The notes under the pieces were generated by a model. It was not told the DNA's origin and did no database searches. It saw only the letters and a program-made list of their open reading frames with translations. From positions 45,796,662 through 45,860,661 of the forward strand of contig OU744724.1 of assembly GCA_916613615.1 (NCBI GenBank): a stretch of DNA of 64,000 nucleotides, written 5' to 3'. This stretch comes from Steromphala cineraria. Lineage: Eukaryota > Mollusca > Gastropoda > Trochida > Trochidae. The stretch's first letter is position 1, and each line of letters opens with the position of its first letter. A program made the position numbers and the translations under genes. Shown here one piece after another: positions 7,547 through 17,899 of this stretch.

Positions 7547-9986
7547 TTCTAAAAACTAAAATTTCCGTTTTATCAAAATTAACAATCAATCCCCACTTGT
7601 TACAAAAGTCTACCAACAAGTTGATCTTCCTTTGCAAACCAATAACGCTATCAGAAAATAAACACAAATCGTCTGCATATAACAAAAGATATAGCTCCAA
7701 AAACTCTTGACATAAAAATATACCCCTATCTGATTTCTCCATTTCACCATGAAGCTGATTTACAAATAAGGAAAACAATAACGGACTTAAAACGCACCCC
7801 TGCCTCACTCCGCTGAGAGAATCAAAATATTCTGACACTGAATAACGAGATAACTTGACACAAGCCCGAGTTTTAGAGTAAATATCCTTGATAATATTGA
7901 ACATTCGATCATGAATATTACTTGACAACAAAACATAATACAGCAAGTCTCTGTTAACAGAATCGAATGCTTTTCTAAAATCTATATATAAACAATAAAA
8001 TCGTCCTCTTGACTTTGATAAATACTTTTGAACTATGCTTTGTAAAGTAAAAATATTATCCACTGTTGAATAACCTTTACGAAAACCTCCTTGACTTTCA
8101 GGGTATAAATTCATAAATTCAACAAACTCTTTTAAACGGTTGTTAAGTACAGTAGTAAATAATTTGCCACATACATCCATCAATGATAAACCACGGTAAT
8201 TATTTACATCATGAACACTGCCCTTCTTATGTAAAGGGAAAAGCATACTTTTAGACCATTGCTCTGGGAAATTCCCTGATTTGAAAACATTATTGAATAA
8301 AACAAACAAATATGAAGAAAGAATATTATAATTGTGTTTAAAAACCTCGGGTGGTATACCGTCCGGACCAGAACTCTTTCTCAGTTTGAGATCATCTACA
8401 GCCCTGTTAATTTCCTCTTTTGTGAAATCTCTGTTTAGCAAATTATTAGTGTCATCATCATTACAAGTAGCACAATTAGCAGCCATATCATCGTGACTAT
8501 AAATATAATCTTTTACAAAAGAGATAAAACCATCATCAACAACAGGGTGTTCAACATTAAGAACAGATTTGAAATATAATACCCATGAAGAACAATCGAT
8601 GACAGGAGATGTATACATAAAATTCTTATTAAAGCCTTTCACATAAGACCAAAATGATTTTGCATTATTGCTTTGACAGGTCAATAGTAAGTCACTGGTC
8701 ACATTTGAGTAATAATGTTCCTTCCGCTGCCGACATAACTCGCGGAATTTGTTACGAGTTGAATGAAACAGAGTCAGATATTCAAAGTCGCCCGTTATTC
8801 TGAATCTGTCTAAAAGATGATATTTATTACGCTTTAATTTATCACAATCCATATCGAACCATGCAGCACTTGCACGAGACTTATCAGAGTTACTGTTATT
8901 TTTAACTATCATACCACAACTGTTAGCTGAAGACTCAATGCAGTCTATAAGCGTACTGGCAGCACGTGATGTGTTGTGACCTGACATGTCATTAAAATCT
9001 TCAATAGGAATAGTCTCTAACTCCTTTGCTAATGTCTCATGAAATGTCTCTGCACGTTCTGGACGCCACACGATTCTTCGTACAGTAGAAGTGTTCATAG
9101 ACTCTGAAGAGTTAGGTGCCAGCGGTTGATCATTACATATCAGCTTGCATATAATAGGAAAATGATCAGACTCATCTCTTGTTTCTACATTGAAATCTAA
9201 AATACGATTAAACAAATCAGTTGAGCACAGCATATAATCAATTAAACTTGCACCATTATGGACATAACATGTAAAAGCACCAGCAGGGTCCCCATTAGAT
9301 CTTCCGTTTAGAATGTGAATTCCATGGGAGCAACACAGGTTTATTAAATCCTTCCCGTATGGGTTTATTTCCTTATCTCGTGATGAACGAGGTATTTCAA
9401 AGTTATCGACGGCGATATCTGTGCTGTTTAGTTCGGGGATATATTCGTGAGACCCTGATACAGCATAATCCATCAGCTGACCAGCGCGAGCATTGAAATC
9501 CCCACTGAGTAGAATATCACAGTCAGCATGTTTTGATTTAAGTTCCATAAGAGCTTTATCGACATATTGTATTCCTTTAATTTCACGAGTGTCACTGATA
9601 ACTGAAGAGTGTTCAGGATGTATATAGACAAATCCAAGAATAAGTTCCTTCCCCTGCCCTGATAATAGTGCATCAAACACAATAAATAAACAGTCACTGT
9701 AAGTCAGATATATCTTTACAATATGATTACTTAGCAACTTTGGTATCAACACTCCGACACCGCCTCGGTTATTATAAGATCTATAATTCAAATAACAAAT
9801 ATGATCAGGAAAAGCATAATTTATATCATTCTTATCACAATTGCTCCAAATTTCTGAAAAACTGATGATGTCATATAACAAGCAGAAGCTAATGAAATTT
9901 TCACTATGAAGTTTAGTAGAAAGTCCATGAACGTTCCAACTCAATAGTGTTATAATTCTTGGTAACGGAGACCGGCCACATCCCTA
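7497..9986 (-). pseudogene. LINE ORF2: APE endonuclease and reverse transcriptase
   Basis: The frame runs from after a TAG at 9984-9986 to a stop at 7497. There is no ATG near the start; the endonuclease begins at LLSWNVHGLS. Counting from the TTG at 9944, endonuclease residues are intact: Asn4, Glu31 (FSEIWS), Asp149/Asn151 (GDFNAR), Asp236 (LIDYML), Asp260/His261 (SDHFPI). RT motifs follow: SSGPDGIPPEVF, NNYRGLSLMD, GGFRKGYSTVDN, YIDFRKAFDSVN (about 653), GVRQGCVLSPLLF (about 712) and the catalytic YADD (about 756). Known: the protein nicks target DNA and primes reverse transcription of its own RNA in the nucleus. It is broken only at its 3' end by a 1-nt frameshift near 7500. Start choice is unresolved, because the upstream short frame is in the same reading frame, separated only by TAG. 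Confidence 0.9.
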
Positions 9987-10257
9987 TGTATTCCTAGTAC
10001 GAGACTGGTCTGAACGATTTCGGCTGGTATGCTGAGGAGAATCAGTCTCAGAGTTCCACGTTACAGTCTCCCCATCCTCGAACACAAGCTTGTCAAACCT
10101 GAGACGACATCTCCTACCTTTCCCTCTCTCAACGTCCATGATTGACTTCAACTTCTTTCTTTTAGACCTGACTTCAACTGAGTAATCTTCTGACAATCCT
10201 ATTGACAATCCTTGAGGAATCTTCTCTACAATGTCGTCGCTACATGATCCACTTGGC
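9984..10257 (-). pseudogene. LINE ORF1-like remnant, in frame with ORF2
   Basis: About 90 codons between two stops; basic stretch RSKRKKLKSIM, then CRLRFDKLVFEDGE and a Ser/Arg-rich end. It sits just 5' of the endonuclease and shares its frame, separated by a single TAG. It could be the end of ORF1, or an N-terminal extension of ORF2 cut off by a nonsense mutation. No RRM, PHD or zinc knuckle is visible, so the identity rests on position. Confidence 0.4.
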
Positions 10258-10276
10258 TATGTATCGCAAGTTCTTT

Positions 10277-10465
10277 TTACTTTACCTGTGAAAGTATAAG
10301 TCTTTTGATTGTGATGATCGTGTTAGGAAGGATTGTTGTGACTAAAGAGATGAATGTATGACCTTGAGTCTTCAACCTGGTTTGGAGGTCCAGAGGTTCT
10401 TCCGTCTTCTGAGGAAGAATAACCTTAGAACCCAGCTTTTGGAAATCAAGAAAACCCAGAAACCT
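10277..10465 (-). other. Open stretch upstream of the LINE, possible ORF1 or leader piece
   Basis: A 62-codon open segment (no ATG) with a plausible protein-like composition, for example GSKVILPQKTEEPLDLQTRL and then a hydrophobic Thr/Ile-rich end. It lies in a different frame from the ORF1-like remnant. It may be the earlier part of ORF1, split by decay, or the LINE 5' leader. I do not recognise a domain. Confidence 0.25.
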
Positions 10466-13014
10466 TTAATTTGACTTAAACAAAATCTGTTTGTTGGTTC
10501 AAGCTTTTTCATTTAATGCAGAAGACGCTGTTTATAGTGTGACCCACACTTGAGCGAGCTATGCCAGTCCACGGATAATTTGTTCTTTCCTCCAAGAGCT
10601 GATCGTGCTCTATTCCCAACACGATTAGCTCAAATATCAAACATGTTCCTAATTTCGTGTTGTTGACGTGTTGATCATGTTGTGATTGTGTTGATCAGAC
10701 TCAAGCCACGAGACACGATAGCAGCACAAGCACTATACGAACGATAAATTGGCCGTCTTGCAGCCGTACGGCTACCGTATTAATAAAAAAACACGAAGGT
10801 ACACGAAGTCAGCACAATTACTGTACGATAGGGATACGACCTTTACACGATATGGTACTAGGCTAGAGTATATATTACAGTACACATTTCCAGACTGATC
10901 AAGCATGTATTATGTAATAAAATGTTATTGAATATACATTGTCTTACTTAATTTAATTATTACTTAACCTCGAAATATCTTTTAAAGGAAATATTCAACC
11001 AATATTTACAGCTGCATTTGAATACCGGGATTATTACTAAATGGTAAACTATGGAATACCTATATACATCAGCGATTGAGAAAATACCAGCCATTTCTCT
11101 TTGGCAAATTGTATTCATAAGAATGGCTTTAATAAACATTATACTGAAGGTATTTACATGTATTTCAACAATTACATTTTTGTGGTACATGTACAATCAT
11201 GTCTTCACAGGCATTGGCGGAGATAGATATTCATGCAATATGCATATGAAGAAGTACATGTAGATACATTAATATTACAGTTGTGTTTCACAGTATCAAT
11301 GGGGCCATCTTCTTGTTCGTTTCAAATGAAATCAGGGAGAAGTTATATCATTCAAGAAGTTTATTTTCTGTTTAAAAAAATACTTTTCATAAGATTACAA
11401 ATTGAATAATTGCAACATAATTATGTGTTCCGTTTGGAATCTAGTTATAGCTGCTAAGGGTTATTTTTGTTTAATTTTGAACACTTTGTTTCAATTCATA
11501 ATAGTAAGTGTCTTATTCAGTGACACATATCTTCGAGATAAATACTTTTTTTTCGTTGATTTTTTCTGTGCACTTCGAAAAACTCCTTTATTTCATTCGA
11601 AATATCACTGACATACTGACAATAGAAAAGGTTTGCTTTAGTTTTTGGAGATGTTGCATGTATCAAATGCTGAATCTTTTACATTTAAGAAAGAGATCGT
11701 TTGTCGTTAAAGACTGTTTCTAAAGTGTGTTTCTTTTTCATATCTTGGTGGTTATTTTACCATACCGCGAGGCAAAAGAAAGTACACACCACAGTTTGTT
11801 TATTTTTTAATATCTAAGAAACATGACATTCAATAGGTATATTTACGTCAACAATATCAGAACTTTGCAGTAGTGTAAATGATTTAAAATATCTTTGTTT
11901 AAATTAACCGGGGTTCTATCAAAAGAATATACCCTGCCATGTTTAAAATGTTGTCAATATGAGAAATAAAGGCACGTATATTGGTTTTCATAAATTGTTG
12001 AGGAACATTTGTGTTATGTCAAAATTAGTTTTTGATAAAGTTATTAAGCAAAAAAATTGAAAAACACTTTAAAATACTCTTTGAAAGATGATTTAACTCT
12101 TGTCCTTATCAGTTTGATAATACGTCAACAAAACTCTTCCATATGATAAATCAAACTAAAGTGTTTAATTTCTTTGGCCTATCAGTTTATAACATTGGAA
12201 GTTCTACATCCTATTCTCTCAGTAACAGTTGCAATGGGGTTTTTTTAAAATGTTGTTTTCTTTTGCTACAGATTAACATTGGTGCTATGATAAGCCTTTC
12301 ACGAGCTATAACCGGAAAATAGAGAATGTTTTATGACGATAGTTTTGAATCTTCTTTTATTATTCGAGATTAAAACCATCGTGCGTAATTATGTTTGGTA
12401 CTCTGAAGCCTCCAATCTTGTAAGTGTTGTTCATTTCATATTTTTATTCATCTGGCTTTTCTTTCAAAAAAGGTTAAAGCAGAGGTTTTCGATTTATCCT
12501 TTTTTTCATGAGGTATATTAGAAATGATCTGATTTGACTCTTGTTAGTTTTCGGCTATTTATCTATCTATGATATTTCTGTTGTCATTACACGTATTTGG
12601 ACCGTTTCTATTAAGAGCTTTCGGTTTCTTCACATTTTATGGTTATGTATTACATTTCATTCAGTGCAACTACCTTAATGACAAACTTGTGGAAAAATAT
12701 GAGAAGGAATTTTGGAGGAGAAAATTTTGACCGAACAGAATTCCTTTCAAATCGTGCATTATTCGTACACCAATTGTCATGTCATCATGTTATGACTGGT
12801 GTTGACTGACGATCTGCACTCACTACGGCCATGTGACAAAAGACATTCTATCGACATAAAAGGTTGTATGAACTTTCTCTCTCACGGTATGGAGGATGTG
12901 GCTTCAATATATATTGACATTCAAGGACTGTGCTTTGAAAATACCTATCAAGAAGTGGTCTTGAAGTGAACTCATTTATCATTCATTTAGATGAAACCAT
13001 AACAAAGAGACTGT
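10466..13014. other. AT-rich DNA, no gene supported
   Basis: About 2.5 kb of low-GC sequence with many stops. Short open frames (for example 11051-11263, 11402-11723, 12333-12521) translate to hydrophobic, Phe/Ile/Leu-rich peptides typical of AT-rich non-coding DNA. A perfect 12-bp palindrome, AGCCGTACGGCT, lies near 10,763, inside a short stretch rich in ACGA motifs (about 10,700-10,855). I see no further structure. Confidence 0.5.
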
Positions 13015-13215
13015 CTTTAGTTTAATATCACAGTAAGAGTTTTGACTTATTTAAATACTGAATTTATTATCATAACAACGGTTTGACTTGTATGAAGTTA
13101 TATTTTAATACCATAGCAAGGTTATGACTTGTGAGAATTGTGAGAATTTAATATCACATCAAGTATTGTTTGAATTTTTATTAGTATTTGTCATGTAACA
13201 AGGATTGTGTTGTAA
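13015..13215. repeat. Degenerate tandem repeat, about 40-50 bp unit
   Basis: Four to five diverged units share the pattern TTTAATATCA, then CA-AAG-GTT, then TGACTT or TTGACTTGT. Units begin near 13,020, 13,065, 13,108, 13,148 and 13,180. It is noisy and AT-rich, so the boundaries and unit length are approximate. Confidence 0.35.
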
Positions 13216-13530
13216 CAAAAGTATAAAGACAAACATAAGCCATAATTTTCATATATATCTTTGAATTGAGATTTTATACACTTAAAAAGTTCTTACTTTT
13301 GTGTGTTACCTTATTAGTCAATTTACAAGTATGCATACTTAATAAGGTGTATTAGCAGGGATATCAGTGTATTCTGTACAGTTTGTGTTATACATAAAGC
13401 ACTTTTGTAACTATTTTTCATATTTTGGGATATAAATTTGTTTGGTAATCATGCGTTGTTTTGTCAATCAGTGGAAATGTGACACAGTCGAAGATTAGCT
13501 TGTCGATGAGAGCCACAGATGAACGAGCAA
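13216..13530. other. No gene seen
   Basis: AT-rich DNA. Open frames on the minus strand at 13418-13666 lie opposite the BEL/Pao-like fragment and are taken as shadows. Confidence 0.35.
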
Positions 13531-13531
13531 T

Positions 13532-13744
13532 GTGGTGAGCCAGAAGCAGTCCAATGTACAAGTAAACTCGGTTATTAAAGATGGCATGGTGTGTGTTGGT
13601 AGACGTCTGAGTAGGGCCAACATACCTGAATACACACATGTACAGGAATTGATTTTTGGACCACATTTAGTGAATGAGGGAAGAAATTTTGTAAAATGCT
13701 ATTGCGTGCTCTTCGCATGTCTCTTGATACAAGTTCCTATATAA
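13532..13744 (+). pseudogene. BEL/Pao-like pol fragment (region before the integrase core)
   Basis: A 70-codon open segment whose first half reads KDGMVCVGRRLSRANIPEY, followed by LIFGPHLVNE. Known: BEL/Pao polyproteins have a conserved DG-(L/I)-(I/L)-R-V-G-G-R-L-x-x-A-x-(I/L)-P motif followed by a hydrophobic stretch and a His, just before the integrase zinc-binding domain. The match covers spacing and identity over about 25 residues, with Gly-Arg in place of Gly-Gly. No further integrase domain follows, so this is a short remnant. The second half of the open stretch looks non-native. Confidence 0.6.
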
Positions 13745-13790
13745 ACTCCCTGAATCACTAATCACACCCTATAATACGCACCGTCGACGA

Positions 13791-13880
13791 ATGAAGGCAC
13801 GTGTAACTACGGAAGGCTTTGACGCGTTACGGAAGGCGAATGACCAACAACGTGATGGACGGGACAGTTTGAAACTAAAT
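13791..13880 (+). other. Probable 5' non-coding exon (with 30-codon upstream ORF)
   Basis: An ATG at 13791 opens 30 codons (KARVTTEGFDALRKANDQQR within) ending exactly at a strong donor, AAT|GTAAGTC (13880/13881). Joined to the acceptor TTCTTGTTTCAG (ending at 14463), the next codon is TGA. If this intron is used, the small frame is an upstream ORF and the real start is ATG 14470, six bases into the next exon. CpG content is locally higher than in its surroundings. The exon's 5' edge is unknown. Confidence 0.4.
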
Positions 13881-14463
13881 GTAAGTCTTAATAATTGTTT
13901 AATGTTAAACCCTTATCGCCTTCATTGACGTTTCATACTATTAATTTCATGACGCAATGCAGAAAACTGTTAAAGGGAGTCTTTAAATTCTGTAATTCAT
14001 CGTCAAGCTACATATGTCGGCATTTAAAAACATGATTTGTAAATATAATTCATTATTAACAAGCAATTAAGCTTTGAAATATTATTTTCAGAGTGTTTTA
14101 ACATGCATTGGGGTTCAGTCAAGCATATCCTTGCAACAAATGTACTGATAAACGTGTTGATAAAAAGAAATATTTATTTATCACATCAACGTGCTGTTTC
14201 AAAAGTGTTGCTCGGCACACTGCACTGAACTGTCCTAGCAACGGAGGGCGCATAACCCCTTCTTTATTGTGATACGGAAGTCATGCCATAAAGATATATT
14301 TTAAAAACTAGACTGGTTCTAGACAGCTACTCTGTACCAATATTATTTGTGATAACGTTTCCAAAACCTTTATGCAGCATCATAAAATACCACTTCTCGC
14401 TTTTAAAATAAAAGTCTTACTCAAATCAGGGCATAACATATATGATTCATTTTCTTGTTTCAG
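13881..14463 (+). other. Probable intron of the C2H2 gene
   Basis: 583 nt, AT-rich, GTAAGT at the start and a pyrimidine-rich TTTTCTTGTTTCAG at the end. No other feature was found in it. Confidence 0.45.
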
Positions 14464-14469
14464 TGACTG

Positions 14470-15605
14470 ATGTTTCGCTGCTATTACTGTAAGTTCGAAG
14501 CCGATCAATTCAAATTGATCATCAACCATCTGTCTTCAAATCACACGAAAGAGGAGTTAAAGTATCGCTTGCTAAAACTATGTGAATCAAGAGGAAAGAA
14601 ACAGTATTTGAGTAAGAAATTCGAAATAACTCCTGATAAAATTAATAAAGAAGGCAAACATATTCATATACTAGAGGATGACCAGAAGATATCAATTTCA
14701 AACTCGCCGAAATGCGAATGCCAGAAGCATAATGCATCAAAATAACAGGATGATCTGCCTCAATCGGAGGAAGGAAGAGAAGGTGTGAGTGAACTGAAAT
14801 TCCTCAATCCCAGGAAGAAAGGGAAAGTGACCAAAGTGTGAGTGAACTTAATTTACCTCAATCCCAGGAAGAAAAGGAAAGTGTGAGTGAACTGAATTTG
14901 CCTCAATCAGAGGCAGACGGTGTGAATGAACTGACAAGCCTCATACCGGCCGTCTTGTCAACTTTGAAAGACATTGGTAGAAGAGACGAATGACTTAGTT
15001 TTCACCGCATTATTGCTCAAAACAAATTCCCTACACAAAATATAGCTTTTCAGCTTTTTCTTAATGTTGCCAAATGGTTTTCTGCCGATAGTACGACAAA
15101 CATGAGGTACAGCAAAGAAGTCCTAACCTTTTGGAAAACAGGTTATAGATTCTTTCATGGTCGATTTATAAGGTTCATGTCAGGTCCAAAAAAACGAGGA
15201 CAGCATGTGCTAAGGAACTGTGATGCTGGTAATTACAATCCTTCAGATTCTCAAATTAACTTTGCAGTGCCTAGTGTCAGTGTTCTGACAGATAGTAAAG
15301 ACCCAATTTTTTCAGAAATAAAACCTGGTGTAGTATATGAAGCTCTGGATGCCATATCTGTACATGGTGCACACAAACATTCTTTTAAACTGTGCTTCGA
15401 TGGCAAGAAGATCAGATCCGGACTTACTGCCAATGCTGGAGACATTGATCTATTTGGTTGTGAGGAATCCCCAAATCTGCGTGAAAGACAAAAACTTCTT
15501 GATTCTAATCTAAAGCAAGTTTTGATTCGCCTTGGGTTTAATAATAATGTATCATTCAGCAACTTCCCCAACCTTCATAGAGGTGACATTTGGAGCCAGC
15601 ACTGA
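14470..15605 (+). pseudogene. Single-finger C2H2 protein of an uncharacterised family, broken
   Basis: The start ATG lies six bases after a good acceptor. Residues 4-25 form one C2H2 finger (Cys4, Cys7, His20, His25; X12 and X4 spacing). The part ending YLSKKFEITPDK runs to a TAA at 14743. The frame then continues through acidic Ser/Glu repeats, changes by one base near 14,800, passes a TGA at 14991 and runs open to 15605. The last part (15102-15605) includes FWKTGYRFFHGRFIRFMSG, NFAVPSVSVL, SVHGAHKHSFKLCFDGKKIR, SGLTANAGDIDLFGCEE and LRERQKLLDSN. I recall similar proteins (one N-terminal finger, then a conserved region ending in a GDxxLFG-type motif) as large uncharacterised families in molluscs and corals; this is memory, not a search. 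The TGA may have been a TGG. Two stops and one frameshift make it a pseudogene or a poor sequence. It is probably also truncated at the C-terminus. Function unknown. Confidence 0.6.
14785..14940 (+). repeat. Coding tandem repeat, SELNLPQSQEE type
   Basis: Four units start with GTGAGTGAACT or a close variant at 14785, 14838, 14883 and 14922, spaced 53, 45 and 39 nt. Translated, the units read VSELNLPQSQEEKES. Spacing is a multiple of three except for the first (53, one short of 54), which pinpoints the frameshift between 14785 and 14838. Confidence 0.6.
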
Positions 15606-16481
15606 GCGTACCAGCAACTTACTATATGCCTGGTGATCGATTTTTACTGTCATTAAGTAATCAATGCTGCAACCGAGTTAATGAATATGTACATGTAAGG
15701 TGATATTCGTTCTCAAATGTCTCAATAACTTTGAAGCACAGTATGAGAGGCATTCCTGATAGCAGTTGCTGATGTAGAGATGACAAGCATATTGAATGGA
15801 TCATCAAATTCTTTTTTCTACAATGGCAAAGTTTCTGTATTAATAGTTTTACTGTTTAATGATTGATAATAGTATAAGAAACTATACGGAAACGTCCCCA
15901 TTGTGAAATAAAGAAGTTGATCATCCATAAATATTCTTGTCATGTCAACGTTGAAACAGTTTGGTAGTATCCAACAGAGACCCTCCCTATTCACTTCGCA
16001 AAAAAAGAACAAATGACATGCATCATACATTTTTTTATTAAAAGTATCACAATGCTTTCAATATTGCAACATTGCAAATGAATAAATAAATGAAATGGCC
16101 CATACCTATTTTGAAATGTATAAAATTACACAAATGAATTGCTACACTGGCTTATAGGGGATAAAAGACGTTCCTTTGTAACGATAGATAACATGCATAG
16201 TTGGAAGAAATGTTTTCAAAAGAATCAACAAACATGAATTACTTATTTCTAATGTAAAAATATATTCTTTCGAACTGAAAACAAGCCTTGTCAGAAATTA
16301 GCAATAATCAAAGTGTGCCGCAACTTCTGATACCCATGTCTATGAGTAATTATAAGAGTCAAACTACAGTCTTATGACAACATTATAACAATAAATTGAA
16401 CTGTTAGACAGAAAGAAATATCGAGAAAAGAAACATGAACACTGAAATTTAGAGTTGCCGCCTGTGCTCCATAAAAGTTCT
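15606..16481. other. No gene seen; tail-to-tail gap between two zinc-finger pseudogenes
   Basis: AT-rich. It contains AATAAA on the plus strand near 15,905 and again near 16,080, possible polyadenylation signals for the upstream plus-strand gene. No other structure was recognised. Confidence 0.4.
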
Positions 16482-16956
16482 TTAACACTTGCGCTCATGA
16501 CGCCAATACGAAGCTCTCCATTTGAAGGACTTGTTGCATTTTTTACATCTGTACCTTTTGATTTCATTGTGCTTTCCCTTTACATGGTCTGACGATTCGT
16601 CACTTCTTGCAAATGTCATAGCACAGACCTTGCTTTGTGAAATAGCTTTCTCCACATTCAGAGCACATGAAAGTTTTCGGCTTGGCCGTGCATACATGAG
16701 ATTTTAGGTCGTAACTTTCATGGAACTTTCTTTTGCAATCGTTGCAGCTCAATTTTGCTTCAGAGTGTTTCTTAGTATGTCTTTGCAAAGATGACTTACA
16801 GTTTGCAATGTAACCATATTGCTTGCATTTGTGCTTCTTGGAGCTGTGTTTCGTTTTGGCATGCTTGCTGGGCGTACTACTTGCTATAGGGGCTGTTGTT
16901 ATTGTCTCCACGGCCGAAACATCTAACAGAGAGCCGTCAATTGCTTCTAAATCCAT
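16482..16956 (-). pseudogene. Degenerate multi-finger C2H2 protein
   Basis: Start ATG (16956-16954) lies six bases after an acceptor (TTGTGTTTTCAG, exon from 16962). The N-terminal part is MDLEAIDGSLLDVSAVETI, then Ser/Thr-rich and Lys/His-rich. Fingers follow. Finger 1 is CKQYGYIANCKSSLQRHTKKH, whose second Cys is Tyr. Finger 2 is CNDCKRKFHESYDLKSH. Finger 3 starts CSECGESYFTKQGL and then loses frame near 16,630. Finger 4, in the shifted frame, is CKKCNKSFKWRASYWRHERKC, a C2HC form ending at TAA 16482. Known: such proteins bind DNA in the nucleus. Inferred: an inactivated copy, because of the frameshift and the lost zinc ligand; fingers 1 and 3 could not fold. Codon use is AT-rich like the flanks. 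Confidence 0.65.
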
Positions 16957-16962
16957 ATTGAT

Positions 16963-17590
16963 CTGAAAACACAATATGATTACATTCATTAAGCGTTTAG
17001 TAAGATATACCCAAATCTAATTGAGCAATAAACGATATTTTCAGTACCATTTGAGGTCATAATTCGCAAATTGCATCAACATTTCTATTCCACTTATCCG
17101 TAACACTTTTACCTACAAAATATGTGCCTTCCGGTACTCAAACATTGAGATACCTTTAGCCTTCCGTTCCCATTTTTTCTACACAATTTGGATGAAACAA
17201 CGTCTAATTTTTTTATAACATATTTAATAATTATGAAAATGACACAAATGATTCTTTGATACAAACCTTTAGTTCGAAATATATTTGGTATATCTATTCT
17301 AATTATATTAGAAGATATCTACCATAATGTGCACGTAAACATAAAAAAATCACTTTACTATTCATTTACTCCACAATTGGTGTATTATTCATATATTGAC
17401 TCATATCATATTTGAAATAACACCTTTGTGAACAAAATTAGTTAGTTAGTTCTGTGCTAATAGCCAGAAGGAAACCAGTTTAAGAATTCTGCTGCGATAA
17501 TGGAACAACTTTGTGGGTGGAGATAAAGAGCTCAAGGAATCCTTGGATCACTGGCAAATCAGATGACCTTGAAATCCTCAATCCACTTAC
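16963..17590 (-). other. Probable intron of the multi-finger C2H2 gene
   Basis: 628 nt between the donor GGCG|GTAAGTGG (17590 downwards) and the acceptor TTGTGTTTTCAG (ending at 16963). AT-rich, with no other feature seen. Confidence 0.45.
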
Positions 17591-17681
17591 CGCCTTCTGA
17601 TGAACTCTGATGTTCTCTTCCCATAGCCTCCTTTTTTAATTCCATTAAGAGATCCTCTACTCACGCCAACGTTTGAAACGA
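17591..17681 (-). other. Probable 5' non-coding exon next to the satellite array
   Basis: DNA of higher GC content ending at a strong donor (GTAAGT on the minus strand). In the frame of the downstream start codon there is a TAA in this exon and no ATG after it, so ATG 16956 is the first usable start and this exon would be untranslated. The array begins at about 17,682, so transcription of this gene would start in, or right at, the array edge. The exon's 5' limit cannot be placed. Confidence 0.4.
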
Positions 17682-17899
17682 ATCCAGTACCCTGCAACTA
17701 TCTCCTAGTCCAGTACCTTGCAAATATCTCCTAGTCCAGTACCTTGCAAATATCTCCTAGTCCAGTCCCTTGCACATATATCCTAGTCCAGTACCTTTCA
17801 AATATATCCTAGTCCAGTATCTTCCACATATCTCCTAGTCCAGTCCCTTGCAAATATATCCTAGTCCAGTACCTTGCAAATAACTCCTAGTCCAGTCCC

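Larger units (their letters stand above)
6402..10257 (-). mobile_element. APE-type LINE (Jockey/CR1/L2-like), nearly complete
   Basis: A minus-strand non-LTR retrotransposon. From its 5' side: a short ORF1-like frame (9984-10257), an apurinic-type endonuclease, a reverse transcriptase, a long C-terminal region with a Cys/His motif, and a 3' end of AATAAAAG followed by (ATTG)n-like short repeats (6402-6420). There is no poly-A tail. Known: a short tandem repeat at the 3' end is typical of CR1/L2-related LINEs, whereas L1 and Jockey usually end in poly-A; this makes CR1/L2 the better guess. Only one frameshift and one stop interrupt about 3.5 kb of coding sequence, so the insertion is fairly young. 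The 5' boundary is uncertain and may extend to about 10,465. Confidence 0.85.

Noticed and set aside
10257..10286. Splicing from CAG|GTAAAG (10,286) to CATAG (10,257) upstream of the LINE
   Set aside because: The intron would be under 30 nt, and no known LINE layout supports it.
10700..10860. ACGA-rich stretch as a tandem repeat
   Set aside because: Motif spacing is irregular and no unit could be aligned.
11402..12521. Several 60-70-codon open frames in AT-rich DNA
   Set aside because: Phe/Ile/Leu-rich translation products with no motif, as expected by chance in AT-rich sequence.
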